Positions 46,827 to 56,025 of a stretch of 64,000 bases of DNA are shown here, piece by piece. The translations under genes and the position numbers were made by a program. The DNA comes from an uncultured Alphaproteobacteria bacterium (lineage in GTDB: Bacteria > Pseudomonadota > Alphaproteobacteria > HIMB59). The stretch's first letter is position 1. Each line of letters begins with the position of its first letter. The notes under the pieces are model-generated. The model ran no database searches, had not been told where the DNA came from, and saw only the letters and a list, made by a program, of their open reading frames with translations. Where the stretch lies: positions 122,777 to 186,776 of the forward strand of contig CABYRL010000002.1 in NCBI GenBank assembly GCA_902521465.1, read 5' to 3'.

Positions 46827-48002
46827 ATGATTAAGTTCATTACTACTCTGCTTGCTTTATTTATGTTTAGCACGTCATACGCTAAAGAAGTTAAAGTTGG
46901 CATTATTTTAGGTTTTACAGGACCTATTGAATCATTAACGCCGGGTATGGCTGCAGGCGCTGAGCTAGCTTTTAATGAAGCTTCAGACTCAGGCGCATTA
47001 TTAGGTGGTTCAACTGTTAGCTCTATTAGAGCTGACTCAACATGTATCGATTCAGCGGCGGCAGCATCTGCAGCTGAATTTTTAATTTCACAAGGTGTTA
47101 CAGCTATTATGGGAGCAGACTGTTCTGGTGTCACAGGTGCAGTTCTTTCAAATGTAGCTGTTCCAAATGGAGTACCAATGATTTCACCATCTGCAACATC
47201 ACCTGCATTGACTACTGCTGAAGATAACGGTTTGTTTTTTAGAACAGCTCCTTCAGATGCAAGAGGTGGAGAGGTTTTAGCAGACATTACTAGCGACAGA
47301 GGTATTTCAAGTGTTGCAATTACATATGTTAACACTGATTATGGTGTTGGCCTAGCAGATGTCTATGAAGCTGCAGCGATTGCTAGAGGTATTGAAGTTA
47401 CAGCTAAAACTGCTCATGAAGGCGATAAGGCAGACTATAGTGCTGAAGTAGGTGTACTTTCATCAGCTGGTGGAGATGCATTAGTCGTTATTGGTTACTT
47501 AGATCAAGGTGGTAATCAAATTATCCAAGGATCATTAGATAGTGGCGCTTTTGATACATTTGTACTGTCTGATGGTATGATTGGTGATTCATTGACTGAT
47601 ACTTTTGGAACTGATCTCGATGGTTCCTTTGGTTCAATGCCAGGTTCTCTTGGTGCTGGTGCAATGAAATTTAAGGCTTATGCAGAAGCTAACGGTGTTG
47701 ATCCATCAGTTTATGTTGGAGAGTCATATGATGCTGCTGCATTAATTATGCTTGCAATGTGTAAGGGTAAGTCTGATGACAGCGCATCAATTGCAGCAAA
47801 CATTATGAGCGTAGCGAATGGTCCTGGTACAAAAATTTATGCTGGAGAACTCAAAAAGGGTCTTGAACTAGCATGTGCTGGATTTGCAGTTGATTATGAC
47901 GGGGCGACAGATGTTAACTTTACAGAAGTAGGAGAGGCATTTGGAGCATTCCTTGAAAAAGGAATTGAAGGCGGTAAATTTACCGACGTAGCTCAAAGAT
48001 AA
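46827..48002 (+). CDS. livJ: Branched-chain amino acid-type ABC substrate-binding protein
   Basis: Periplasmic binding protein of the Leu/Ile/Val (Peripla_BP_6) family. The signal peptide MIKFITTLLALFMFSTSYA is followed by KEVKVGIILGFTGPIESLTPGMAAGAELAFNEA, the usual start of the mature fold. Later come GVTAIMGADCSGVTGAVLSN, the effector-site ISPSATSPALTTAEDNGLFFRTAPSDARGGEVLA and VYVGESYDAAALIML. 391 residues, normal. Gly- and Ala-rich with more G and C than its neighbours, suggesting high expression. The permeases and ATPases lie convergently downstream. Specificity could be amino acids or another small organic acid. Confidence 0.9.
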   Translation: MIKFITTLLALFMFSTSYAKEVKVGIILGFTGPIESLTPGMAAGAELAFNEASDSGALLGGSTVSSIRADSTCIDSAAAASAAEFLISQGVTAIMGADCSGVTGAVLSNVAVPNGVPMISPSATSPALTTAEDNGLFFRTAPSDARGGEVLADITSDRGISSVAITYVNTDYGVGLADVYEAAAIARGIEVTAKTAHEGDKADYSAEVGVLSSAGGDALVVIGYLDQGGNQIIQGSLDSGAFDTFVLSDGMIGDSLTDTFGTDLDGSFGSMPGSLGAGAMKFKAYAEANGVDPSVYVGESYDAAALIMLAMCKGKSDDSASIAANIMSVANGPGTKIYAGELKKGLELACAGFAVDYDGATDVNFTEVGEAFGAFLEKGIEGGKFTDVAQR

Positions 48003-48012
48003 TTATTTTTTT

Positions 48013-48039
48013 TTAGCCCCATCTTTTAGGTGGGGCTAA
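48013..48039. terminator. Stem-loop between convergent livJ and livM
   Basis: TTAGCCCCA (48013-48021), loop TCTTTTAGG and TGGGGCTAA (48031-48039) form a perfect 9-base-pair stem 10 bases after the livJ stop and 8 bases before the livM end. A T-run lies on its 5' side rather than 3', so it is not a textbook intrinsic terminator in either direction. It may still serve as a 3' end or stabilising structure for the abundant livJ transcript and for the opposing operon. Confidence 0.55.
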
Positions 48040-48046
48040 GATGCTA

Positions 48047-49417
48047 TCAATTTTTTATAATTTTCTCTGGAAGTAACCCTTTAGGTCTATATCGCATAAC
48101 TAAGAGAAGTCCAAGACCCATCATTAAATATCTAAAGTATGGAACACTATTTACTAGATGTTCTTTAATGTAATTAGTTTCTTCTAAATGATTAGTGAAT
48201 ATTTTGATGACAAGCAGTGCAAAAGGAGCTGATTGTATCCAAATAAACCAAACAACAAAACCTCCCAATATAGCTCCATAATTATTTCCTGTGCCTCCCA
48301 ATAAGACCATGACCCATATTAAGAAAGTATATCTTAAAGGTTGATAGCTTGATGGAGTGAAAAGACCGTCATAGGTAACTAGCATTGCACCTGCAAATCC
48401 AATAATCGCAGAACCTAACATAAAAATAAAAAGGTGTTGCTTTACAACATTTTTTCCCATGGCTTTAGCAGCCTCTTCATTGTCTCTTATGGCTCTCATC
48501 ATCCTACCCCAGGGAGAGTTCAAAGCTTTCTCAGAAAAATATAGAATTATTAATACAACAGCTAAAAAAATTAGACTAAAGCATAGCTTTACAAAAACTC
48601 CAGAGGAGGAGATTACGAGCTCATTAAGTAAAGAAGTTCTTTCATCAAAATTCAAGACATTTGATAATTTTGAAGAATTTAAAAATTCAACAAGTTTTAT
48701 AAACCACTCAGAGTTTTGTAAATCCACTTCATATGGAACTGGTCTCTTCAAACCAATAACATTCTTTACCCCCCTTGATAACCACTCCTCATGTTTGACA
48801 ATCGTTATTATTATTCCAGAGACTAGCAAAGTTGATATTGCCAAATAATCAGACCTTAACCCTAAACAAACTTTACCTACAACAAAAGCTACAAGGGCAC
48901 ATAAAATCGCTCCAACAAACCATGAAAATATTATTGGCAAATTAGCTCCACCTAAAAAACCTGATGTGGCAGCATTAATTGATTCAATTTTGCTAATTGA
49001 TGGACCAGCTATAAATTTAAGTAATGGTATAGATAAAATTATGATTACGAATATAAAATAATTTTTATATTTATGATTTGGTATTCTTTTATTAATTATT
49101 AATACACTAAAAACAACTGCTAATAAAAATAAACCAGAAATTAAAATTCCAATACCGCCAGCACTCCAAGCTTCAGGAACAGGGGGAACTGAAATTAAAA
49201 CAGTTGCTAACCCTCCTATGGCCAAAAAACCCATTACACCAAAATTAATTAAACCAGCAAAACCCCATTGAATATTTACTCCCATCGCCATAACAGCAGA
49301 GATAAGACAGAGATTTAACATAGATAATGCAATACCCCATGATTGAAATAAACCTACTAAAATAGTTAAAACTGTCATTACCGAGAAACAAATTTTAAAG
49401 TCAGAATTTTTGATCAT
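48047..49417 (-). CDS. livM: Branched-chain amino acid-type ABC transporter permease LivM
   Basis: Inner-membrane permease of the BPD_transp_2 family. The 456-residue hydrophobic protein carries MGVNIQWGFAGLINFGVMGFLAIGG (family G..Gq.slGhaaF), GLRSDYLAISTLLVSGIIITIVKHE, the cytoplasmic coupling loop GRMMRAIRDNEEAAKAMGKNVVKQHLFIFMLGSAIIGFAGAML, and VMVLLGGTGNNYGAILGGF. It is longer than most LivM because of extra segments between residues 70 and 150 and 210 and 280. Last gene of the liv operon; it overlaps livH by four bases. Confidence 0.92.
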   Translation of the reverse strand: MIKNSDFKICFSVMTVLTILVGLFQSWGIALSMLNLCLISAVMAMGVNIQWGFAGLINFGVMGFLAIGGLATVLISVPPVPEAWSAGGIGILISGLFLLAVVFSVLIINKRIPNHKYKNYFIFVIIILSIPLLKFIAGPSISKIESINAATSGFLGGANLPIIFSWFVGAILCALVAFVVGKVCLGLRSDYLAISTLLVSGIIITIVKHEEWLSRGVKNVIGLKRPVPYEVDLQNSEWFIKLVEFLNSSKLSNVLNFDERTSLLNELVISSSGVFVKLCFSLIFLAVVLIILYFSEKALNSPWGRMMRAIRDNEEAAKAMGKNVVKQHLFIFMLGSAIIGFAGAMLVTYDGLFTPSSYQPLRYTFLIWVMVLLGGTGNNYGAILGGFVVWFIWIQSAPFALLVIKIFTNHLEETNYIKEHLVNSVPYFRYLMMGLGLLLVMRYRPKGLLPEKIIKN

Positions 49418-50424
49418 ATGACTTTTCCCTTAAAGATACCATTTGGCCTAAAAATAAGAACTACTATCAATATCGCAAAAGAGATCGCAAATTTATAATC
49501 AGTAGAGATAAATTGTATCAGTGTACTTGGTTCTAAACCTTCAGGCATGATGTACTTAAAGAATTTTTTATACGCATAGGTAAGTCCTATTTCAGAGAAA
49601 GCAATTAGAAAGCCCCCATAAAATGCACCTAAAGGATTTCCAATACCACCAACAATTGTTGCTGCGAAAATAGGAAGAAGATTATTAAAATAAGTAAATG
49701 GTTTAAAACTTTTATCCAATCCATACAAAGTTCCAGCGACAGTCGCTAATATTGAAACGATTATCCAGGTCAGTAAAACAATTTTTTTTGGATCAATACC
49801 TGATAGCAAAGCTAAATCTTCATTATTTGAATAAGCTCTCATAGATTTGCCTGTTTTTGTTTTATTTAAAAAATAAAAAAGTATAGAGCAAGTAATTATT
49901 GTTGTTATTAATGTTATAACTTGAGTTGATTTTAATGCTAGTCCTTCATTTAATCCTGTCATTTGTTTAAATTCTCTAGCTTTCATAATAAACTTATGAC
50001 CATCCATAAAGTTAATATCGTTTGGTCCAATAATAATTCTAACCACTGCGTTTAAAACAAACATAATACCAAGACTAACAACTATAAAAGTCACAGGGTC
50101 ACTTTTTTTATTTCTGTAATATTCAAATACCGTTTTGTCAAAAAATAAACTAACTGCAATTGTTAATAAGATACCAACTGGTAACGCTAGTAAAGCAGTT
50201 GGAAGTAAGCCAAATGTAATTCCTTTTGACTGTAAAAACCAAGTAACAAGGATTACAATCATCGTCCCAAAAGCCATCAAGTCACCATAAGCAAAGTTTG
50301 CAAATCTTAAAACTCCATAAATAAGAGTTACTCCAATTGCACCCAAAGCCAGCTGAGATCCATAAGTTATTCCAGGCACAATAATAAAGTTTGTAAGAAG
50401 TATAATTGAGTTTAAAAAATCCAT
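49414..50424 (-). CDS. livH: Branched-chain amino acid-type ABC transporter permease LivH
   Basis: Second permease, pairing with LivM. The 336-residue protein has multiple membrane segments: GSQLALGAIGVTLIYGVLRFANFAYGDLMAFG at the start (family Gl...l.ALGl.liyGv), GLNEGLALKSTQ in a periplasmic loop, TKTGKSMRAYSNNEDLALLSGIDPKKIVLLTWIIVSILATVAG as the coupling loop, and TIVGGIGNPLGAFYGGFLIAFSEI. Length slightly above the usual 290 to 310. It begins one base after livF ends. Confidence 0.92.
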   Translation of the reverse strand: MDFLNSIILLTNFIIVPGITYGSQLALGAIGVTLIYGVLRFANFAYGDLMAFGTMIVILVTWFLQSKGITFGLLPTALLALPVGILLTIAVSLFFDKTVFEYYRNKKSDPVTFIVVSLGIMFVLNAVVRIIIGPNDINFMDGHKFIMKAREFKQMTGLNEGLALKSTQVITLITTIITCSILFYFLNKTKTGKSMRAYSNNEDLALLSGIDPKKIVLLTWIIVSILATVAGTLYGLDKSFKPFTYFNNLLPIFAATIVGGIGNPLGAFYGGFLIAFSEIGLTYAYKKFFKYIMPEGLEPSTLIQFISTDYKFAISFAILIVVLIFRPNGIFKGKVI

Positions 50425-51126
50425 TTACCCACCTAAAAAAGCCTTTCTAATCTCTTTATCATTTAGAAGGTAATCACCTTTACCTTCGTATGCATTTTTC
50501 CCTGTCACTAAAATATAACCTCGATCAGATATTTCTAAAGCTTGGCGGGCATTTTGCTCAACCATTAATATAGCTATATTTTGCTTTTTTATATTTAGTA
50601 TGTGCTCAAATAATTCTGTCATAATTACAGGTGAAACCCCTGCGGTTGGTTCGTCTAGCATTAAAACATTTGGCTCAGTCATTAAAGCTCTGGCAATAGC
50701 AACCTGCTGTCGTTGACCACCTGATAATTCGCCTGCAAATTGATCTTTTTTCTCTTTAATTATGGGAAATAAATCATACATCTCCTCTAATCTCGTTGAT
50801 AAATTTGTATCATTTAAAAAGGCTCCCATCTCTAAGTTTTCTTTTACTGTTAATTCTGTGAAAATATTCTTAATTTGAGGCACAAATGAGATACCGAGTT
50901 TTATTCTATCTTGTGTTTTCAGTTTTGTGATATCTTGCCCGTCAAGTACGACTTTTCCCTTTTTTAAGTTAAGTATACCAAGCATTGCTTTCATAGCTGT
51001 CGATTTACCAGCTCCATTAGGTCCAAGAATTGACACAATTTCACCTTTATTAACGCTAAAAGAGCATTCTTCAATAATATTTACACCTCCATAACCACCT
51101 GTTAATTTTGAAGCAGTAAAAAACAT
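50425..51126 (-). CDS. livF: Branched-chain amino acid-type ABC transporter ATP-binding protein LivF
   Basis: Cytoplasmic ATPase. The 233-residue protein has Walker A GPNGAGKSTAMKAM, the Q-loop SFVPQIKNIFTELTV, signature LSGGQRQQVAIARAL, Walker B VLMLDEPTAGVSP and the switch His region ILMVEQNARQALEISDRGYILVTG, which is characteristic of LivF (VEQN). Normal length. It overlaps livG by one base and is contiguous with livH. Confidence 0.95.
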   Translation of the reverse strand: MFFTASKLTGGYGGVNIIEECSFSVNKGEIVSILGPNGAGKSTAMKAMLGILNLKKGKVVLDGQDITKLKTQDRIKLGISFVPQIKNIFTELTVKENLEMGAFLNDTNLSTRLEEMYDLFPIIKEKKDQFAGELSGGQRQQVAIARALMTEPNVLMLDEPTAGVSPVIMTELFEHILNIKKQNIAILMVEQNARQALEISDRGYILVTGKNAYEGKGDYLLNDKEIRKAFLGG

Positions 51127-51902
51127 TATTTTTTTAATCCTTTTCCTAAATAAGACTCAATAACCTGTTCATTTGACTTAACATCCTCAGCAGATCCTGT
51201 AAAAAGAACTGATCCTTCAGCTAAAACTATTACGGGATCACACAACTCACTTATAAAGTTAAAATCATGTTCAATCATACAAAATGTGTAACCTTTATCT
51301 TGATTAAGTTTTAAAATTGAGTCACTTATGTCTCTAAGGAGTGTTTTATTAACTCCTGCACCAACTTCATCTAAAAAAACTATTTTAGCATCTACCATCA
51401 TTGTTCTTGCCAATTCTAAAAGTTTTTTTTGACCTCCAGATAAATTTCCAGCTCTCTCATTTTTAAGGTGTTCAATTTTTAAAAATTTTAAAACTTCCAT
51501 GGCTTTATCTTTTATTAATTCATCCTCTTTTTTAATTTTTTGACTATTCATCAACGAATATAGAAGCCTTTCACCTTTTTGATTACCTGGCACTACCATT
51601 AAATTTTCAATAACTGTCATATTTGAAAATTCATGTGCTATTTGAAATGTTCTTAATACTCCTAAATGAAATAAGTCGTGCGACTCTTCATTAGTTATTT
51701 CAACACCATTATAGAAAACTTTACCTGTATCTGGCTTAAGATTACCAGTAATTACATTAAATAACGTAGTTTTACCAGATCCATTGGGTCCAATAATCCC
51801 TGTTATAGCTTTATCCTTAATTTCTAAGGAGCAATCATTTAGTGCAACTAAACCACCAAATGTTTTCACTAAATTTTCAACTTTTATTAAAATATTGTTC
51901 AT
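51126..51902 (-). CDS. livG: Branched-chain amino acid-type ABC transporter ATP-binding protein LivG
   Basis: First gene of the livG-livF-livH-livM operon. The 258-residue ATPase has Walker A GPNGSGKTTLFNVITG, the LivG-type RTFQIAHEFSNMTVIENLMV Q-loop, signature LSGGQKKLLELARTMM, Walker B IVFLDEVGAGVNK (Val-Gly in place of the usual Pro-x in DEPxAG) and the switch region MIEHDFNFISELCDPVIVLAEG. LivG and LivF form the ATPase heterodimer. Upstream lies a 63-base gap, divergent from tRNA-Arg. Confidence 0.95.
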   Translation of the reverse strand: MNNILIKVENLVKTFGGLVALNDCSLEIKDKAITGIIGPNGSGKTTLFNVITGNLKPDTGKVFYNGVEITNEESHDLFHLGVLRTFQIAHEFSNMTVIENLMVVPGNQKGERLLYSLMNSQKIKKEDELIKDKAMEVLKFLKIEHLKNERAGNLSGGQKKLLELARTMMVDAKIVFLDEVGAGVNKTLLRDISDSILKLNQDKGYTFCMIEHDFNFISELCDPVIVLAEGSVLFTGSAEDVKSNEQVIESYLGKGLKK

Positions 51903-51965
51903 TTAAAAATTAATGCATATTAAAGTAGAAAATATAAAGTTGAAGTGGTAAATATTCCAATAAAT

Positions 51966-52042
51966 GCGCTCTTAGCTCAGCTGGATAGAGCATCTGCCTT
52001 CTAAGCAGAGGGTCGCAGGTTCGAATCCTGCAGAGCGCGCCA
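51966..52042 (+). tRNA. tRNA-Arg (anticodon TCT)
   Basis: 77 bases including an encoded CCA. The acceptor stem is GCGCTCT with AGAGCGC, the D-arm is AGCTCAGCTGGATAGAGC, and the anticodon stem is TCTGC/GCAGA with loop CTTCTAA giving TCT at 52000-52002. The T-arm is GCAGGTTCGAATCCTGC. It reads AGA and AGG, the favoured Arg codons in this A/T-rich genome. It separates the liv genes from the SnoaL-fold cluster. Confidence 0.97.
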
Positions 52043-52078
52043 AGCTATCAATATAATAAAGCATTAAATGTTAACTTA

Positions 52079-52732
52079 TCAATTTTCAAAAATTGAAATA
52101 TCTAATTTATTCAAACATTTTTTACAAAAACTGAAATCATCATCCATATGAAATAGTCCTGGAAATGCGATACATTCTATTTTAGCTTTCTTGGCTGATA
52201 ATGCACTCTCAACTGAGTCTTCTATTGCTATACACTCATTTTCTTTTACACTCAATTTTTTAAGGGCTTCAAAATATATATCTGGGTAAGGTTTTACTTT
52301 TTTTATTAGTTTACTGTTTCCAATAAAATTAAAATCTGTTTTTATTATTTTATCTTTAAGAGTTGTGAAAATAGCATCTATATTTTCAGTTGTAGTCGTT
52401 GATGCTAGACCAATTTTTATATTGTTTAATTTAGCAAATTTAATTACGTCTAAAACACCCTCTCTAGGATTAATAATATTAGAATTTAAATATCTGTTAA
52501 AATATTGAGTTTTTAGTTTTCTAATTTTTTTCGAGTTTACTGTGTTCTGATTGATATTAGCAAAATATTCAACTCTATTTCTCCCCCCTGACTTTTTAAG
52601 TAAATTTTTATAATTATTTTTATCCCAATACCAATCTAGTCCTATTTCCATAAATGCATGATTAAATGACTGTCTTTGAATATCAGACGTTTCTACTAAA
52701 GTTCCTATAGATCCAAAAATTATTGCCTTCAT
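52079..52732 (-). CDS. HAD-superfamily protein lacking the nucleophilic aspartate
   Basis: A 217-residue CbbY/beta-phosphoglucomutase-like HAD fold. It has a helical cap after residue 14, motif II LASTTT, motif III Lys in KKVKPYPDIYFEAL, and motif IV CIAIEDSVESALSAKKA. Motif I, normally DxDGTL, reads FGSIGTL at residues 6 to 12: the nucleophile Asp7 is Gly and the acid/base Asp9 is Ile. The codons are clear (GGA TCT ATA), so this is not a frame error. Standard phosphatase or mutase activity is therefore unlikely. It is the last gene of the minus-strand operon, 31 bases after the SDR. Confidence 0.82.
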   Translation of the reverse strand: MKAIIFGSIGTLVETSDIQRQSFNHAFMEIGLDWYWDKNNYKNLLKKSGGRNRVEYFANINQNTVNSKKIRKLKTQYFNRYLNSNIINPREGVLDVIKFAKLNNIKIGLASTTTTENIDAIFTTLKDKIIKTDFNFIGNSKLIKKVKPYPDIYFEALKKLSVKENECIAIEDSVESALSAKKAKIECIAFPGLFHMDDDFSFCKKCLNKLDISIFEN

Positions 52733-52763
52733 AAAATTATCTAAATTTTGTTAATTACTAATT

Positions 52764-53531
52764 TTATTTAGCAGTCCAACCACCGTCTACCACTATCGAC
52801 GACCCTGTAATCATTGATGAACCATTTGATGCCAGATATACAACTGCAGTGGCAACGTCACTTTCAGTAGCTAATCTACCAAGAGGTATATTTTTTAAAG
52901 TTTCTTTTTTAAATTTTTTATTAATAAAAAACTTTTTTACCATTGGAGTTTCAACAAACGTTGGACAAACAGAATTGACACGAATATTTCTTGAAGCTAA
53001 ATCCAGAGCCATTCCTTTAGTTAACCCTTCAATTCCAAATTTTGTCATATTGTAAGTACTTCTATTCGGTGCTCCAACTTTGCCTAGCTGAGATGACATA
53101 TTAATGATACTTCCTCCATTTGTTTTTCTATTTTTAGACTTTAACATCTTTCTGGATGCTAATTGTGCAACATGAAAAGAAGCTTTCAAATTTAAATCAA
53201 CCATATAATCCATATCTTCTTTTTTAATTTTGTTAAAAAACTCAGGTATATTTGTTCCCGCATTATTTACTAAAATATCTAATCTATTAATTTTTGAAAA
53301 AACTTCAGTTATTTGATCAAAATCAAATAAATCACAAACAAAAAATTCACATTTTCTTTTTAATTTATTTATTTCTTTTTTAACTTTAATTAGATCTTTT
53401 TCAGTGCGACTTAAAATTATTAAATCAGCACCTGCTTCTGCTAAAGCAATAGCTGAAGCTCTTCCAATACCTTTTCCCGCACCTGTCACAAGTGCTATTT
53501 TTTTCTTGAGACTTAAACTTTTTAAATACAT
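52764..53531 (-). CDS. Short-chain dehydrogenase/reductase, SnoaL-cluster member
   Basis: Classical SDR of about 255 residues. It has TGAGKGIGRASAIALAEAG for cofactor binding, LSRT after the second strand, NNAGTN, catalytic Ser in NMSSQLGKVG, YNMTK as the Tyr-Lys pair, and NSVCPTFVETPMVKKFF and ITGSSIVVDGGW at the end. The start is the ATG at 53531 (TGATG with the HisD-like stop), not the tracked GTG. Being translated directly after the HpsN-like dehydrogenase, it probably acts in the same pathway on a hydroxyl or keto intermediate. Substrate unknown. Confidence 0.9.
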   Translation of the reverse strand: MYLKSLSLKKKIALVTGAGKGIGRASAIALAEAGADLIILSRTEKDLIKVKKEINKLKRKCEFFVCDLFDFDQITEVFSKINRLDILVNNAGTNIPEFFNKIKKEDMDYMVDLNLKASFHVAQLASRKMLKSKNRKTNGGSIINMSSQLGKVGAPNRSTYNMTKFGIEGLTKGMALDLASRNIRVNSVCPTFVETPMVKKFFINKKFKKETLKNIPLGRLATESDVATAVVYLASNGSSMITGSSIVVDGGWTAK

Positions 53532-54856
53532 CACTTAGGTTTAATTTTAGATACTGGTTTTCCATAGGCTACATTAATACCACCATATCTTCTTGCTCTA
53601 ACATTACATTGTTCGGCATGGCCTATAAAACCCTCTAGATATGATAATCTTGATCCATATTCTGCAATTTTTGTAGCTGCTTCATCAGTTGTAATTTTTT
53701 GATAAGTATGAGTTTTTATAAATTTACCAACCCATAAACCGCCTGTGTATCTTCCAGCTTTTTTTGTCGGTAAAGTATGGTTTGTTCCTATTACTTTATC
53801 TCCATTCGCAACATTTGTTCTTGCACCCAAAAAAAGTGCTCCATAAGATTTCATATTGTTTAAAAACCATTCATCTCTATCTGTCATAACTTGAACATGC
53901 TCTGATGCTATTTCATTAGCTTTCATTAACATCTCATCATAACTTTCACACAAAATTATTTCACCATAATCTTTCCAGCTAACACCAGCAGTATCTTTTG
54001 TTGGTAAAATTTTGAGTAGTCTATCTATTTCTTTTATTGTTTCTGTTGCTAAATCTCTTGAATTAGTAATCATTATTGCAGGTGAATTATAACCATGCTC
54101 TGCTTGTCCAAGAAGGTCAGTAGCACATATCTCTGCATCTACAGTATCATCGCAGATAATCATTGTTTCAGTAGGACCAGCAAATAAATCGATACCAACC
54201 TTACCAAATAATTGTCTTTTTGCTTCCGCAACGTATGCGTTTCCGGGACCAACAATCATATCTACTGGTTCTATGGTTTCAGTTCCAATAGCCATAGCTC
54301 CAACACCTTGCATTCCACCTAAAACGTATATTTCGTGTGCTCCTCCCATTTTCATAGCTGTAACTACAGCAGCATTTGGTTTTCCTTGATAGGGTGGTGT
54401 TGTTGCTATTATTCTAGGAACTCCAGCAACTGAAGCAGTGACTACAGACATATGAGCTGATGCCACCATTGGAAATTTTCCTGCAGGAACATAACAGCCA
54501 ACTGATTGAACAGGTATATTTTTATGTCCAAGAATTACACCTGGTTGAGTTTCTACTTCAATTTCACTTAAACTTTTTAATTGTGCCTCAGCAAACGATC
54601 GAACTTGTTTTTGTGCAAATCTAATATCCTCTTTGTCATTATCAGAAACTTCATCGACTAATTTACTTATTTCATCTTCAGATAATCTAAATGAACTAGG
54701 TGAGTATTTATCAAATTTCTCTGATAATTCTCTTACATAGCTATCTCCCTTTAATTCAATTTCCTTTAAAGTGTTCTCAACTACTGCTTTAACTTTATTG
54801 TTTTCTTCAGCTCTTTGTTTTTCATTTAAGCTTTTTTTGATAAATTCAACTGTCAT
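53531..54856 (-). CDS. HpsN-like dehydrogenase of the histidinol dehydrogenase family
   Basis: The 441-residue protein has the full zinc site and catalytic residues of the HisD family: Gln251 and His254 in [11 protein letters not shown], Glu319-His320 in IASEHVQVM, Asp353 in GDKVIGTNH, and His413 in GFIGHAEQC. The NAD region is [18 protein letters not shown]. The stretch [21 protein letters not shown] differs from biosynthetic HisD and resembles HpsN, which oxidises sulfopropanediol through an aldehyde to an acid. No his genes are nearby, and it sits between a SnoaL-type gene and an SDR. It most likely oxidises a primary alcohol to a carboxylate in a catabolic route. Confidence 0.88.
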   Translation of the reverse strand: MTVEFIKKSLNEKQRAEENNKVKAVVENTLKEIELKGDSYVRELSEKFDKYSPSSFRLSEDEISKLVDEVSDNDKEDIRFAQKQVRSFAEAQLKSLSEIEVETQPGVILGHKNIPVQSVGCYVPAGKFPMVASAHMSVVTASVAGVPRIIATTPPYQGKPNAAVVTAMKMGGAHEIYVLGGMQGVGAMAIGTETIEPVDMIVGPGNAYVAEAKRQLFGKVGIDLFAGPTETMIICDDTVDAEICATDLLGQAEHGYNSPAIMITNSRDLATETIKEIDRLLKILPTKDTAGVSWKDYGEIILCESYDEMLMKANEIASEHVQVMTDRDEWFLNNMKSYGALFLGARTNVANGDKVIGTNHTLPTKKAGRYTGGLWVGKFIKTHTYQKITTDEAATKIAEYGSRLSYLEGFIGHAEQCNVRARRYGGINVAYGKPVSKIKPK

Positions 54857-54858
54857 TT

Positions 54859-55953
54859 TTATTTCTTATGAACTAATTCGAGCACATCTATTCCTAATTG
54901 AAATAAAATATGGACAATATCTATTGGTACCCAATTTTCCCTAATAAGACCCTCATTATGTAAATAAAAATCCATCACTCTCATAGTAACTAATTTATTA
55001 GTAGGTTCATACCCTAGCCAATCACTTGAACCGTGTGTAGCTTGAATACTATGCCAACCACCTGTCATAGAATAATTACCATCACCTATTTCAATGTAAT
55101 GACCAATTTTCCAATAATTTCTCTCTTTAAACGTCAATCTAAATGGTAGCTGATGATGCTCAATAAAACCTTTTAAACCTCTAGCAGTGCCTATACCACA
55201 TGGTCCGTACCACATCATTTTCGGATGCCAATAATCTTTTTGAGGATGGTTAATTAATTTCTGTCTGACACTATCTTTAGTAGCTCCAGTCTCAGTTTCT
55301 GGTTTTATATCTAAACTTCTTTGCATCGTAAGACCCTGATCAAGGGTTCTAGCTGATAAATCAGAGTCTAGGTTTTCAAAAGTTGTTCCGTCTCCAGTAA
55401 TGGGTCCTGGCCACATTTCTTCTATACCTAATGATGAATTAATTGGCCAAAAACCTGCTTGCCTTATGAATTCCATAATATCAATTAACACATGAGAATT
55501 GATTATTTTTTCATTTTCAATTTGATGAACTTCACAAATTCGTAAATGAATAGTTTTACCATTGGAGGGAATTCCTAACCATGGATTGACAAAAGTGCCA
55601 GTCAAATGACCAACAGTTGAGACATAAACCCTATCTTGAAAACTCCCTCCAATTATTAAATTATCTCTTCTCTCTAAATCTGGAAAAGAATTCAGTAAAG
55701 GTTTCCAAAGGGTATTAATTATTTCATCAATGCCTTTTATATGATTTACAGGGTGGAATGCATAGATTTCAGCATTTTCATGATATGCATTCTTTATATT
55801 TTGACTTAAATCACTATCTTTGGACTCAGAAATTTTTTTGAGAAGATTTCTAATTTTTTTTTTATTTAATATATTTTCTTCAGGGTCCAAATTTATAATT
55901 TTTGCTCCACTTTTAATTGGGATACCGGTATCAAAATTTTTAATTTCGCTCAT
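54859..55953 (-). CDS. Tandem SnoaL/NTF2-fold protein (class A, copy 1)
   Basis: About 364 residues with two SnoaL/NTF2-like domains. The first (about 40 to 165) has [44 protein letters not shown] and [24 protein letters not shown]. The second (about 235 to 360) has [23 protein letters not shown] and [34 protein letters not shown]. Known single-domain relatives catalyse aldol cyclisation or isomerisation; the reaction here is unknown. The start is the ATG at 55953: AGGTGAGG upstream serves as its ribosome-binding site, and the tracked GTG lies within that site. First gene of the operon with the HpsN-like, SDR and HAD-like genes. Paralogue of the gene at 59836. Confidence 0.82.
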   Translation of the reverse strand: MSEIKNFDTGIPIKSGAKIINLDPEENILNKKKIRNLLKKISESKDSDLSQNIKNAYHENAEIYAFHPVNHIKGIDEIINTLWKPLLNSFPDLERRDNLIIGGSFQDRVYVSTVGHLTGTFVNPWLGIPSNGKTIHLRICEVHQIENEKIINSHVLIDIMEFIRQAGFWPINSSLGIEEMWPGPITGDGTTFENLDSDLSARTLDQGLTMQRSLDIKPETETGATKDSVRQKLINHPQKDYWHPKMMWYGPCGIGTARGLKGFIEHHQLPFRLTFKERNYWKIGHYIEIGDGNYSMTGGWHSIQATHGSSDWLGYEPTNKLVTMRVMDFYLHNEGLIRENWVPIDIVHILFQLGIDVLELVHKK

Positions 55954-56010
55954 GTTATATTGCCTCACCTATATAAAATAAATAAATATTACTTTGATTA
56001 ACTTTATAAT

Positions 56011-56025
56011 TTAAATAATATTTAA
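56011..56025. promoter_or_regulatory. Possible operator in the divergent intergenic region
   Basis: The 100-base region between the two divergent SnoaL-cluster operons contains TTAAATAATATTTAA (56011-56025), with 7-base arms around one base. A TATAAT at 56005-56010 reads toward the cupin gene. A palindrome between divergent operons is the usual place for a pathway regulator to bind, but A/T composition makes such palindromes common. No regulator gene is encoded in this part of the window. Confidence 0.25.

Noticed and set aside
46805-47335. 176-residue minus-strand ORF opposite livJ
   Set aside because: Shadow of the G/C-richer livJ gene, whose signal peptide and family motifs are clear on the plus strand.
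48013-48039. Textbook bidirectional Rho-independent terminator
   Set aside because: The T-run is on the wrong side of the stem for the plus strand, and the minus-strand reading has A residues after the stem; kept only as a stem-loop.
48459-48848. 129-residue plus-strand ORF inside livM
   Set aside because: Antisense to conserved LivM sequence including the coupling loop; no family motif of its own.
53531-54856. Calling the HisD-family gene biosynthetic histidinol dehydrogenase
   Set aside because: No his genes nearby, HpsN-like signature region, and the operon has SnoaL-type and SDR genes; left unnamed.
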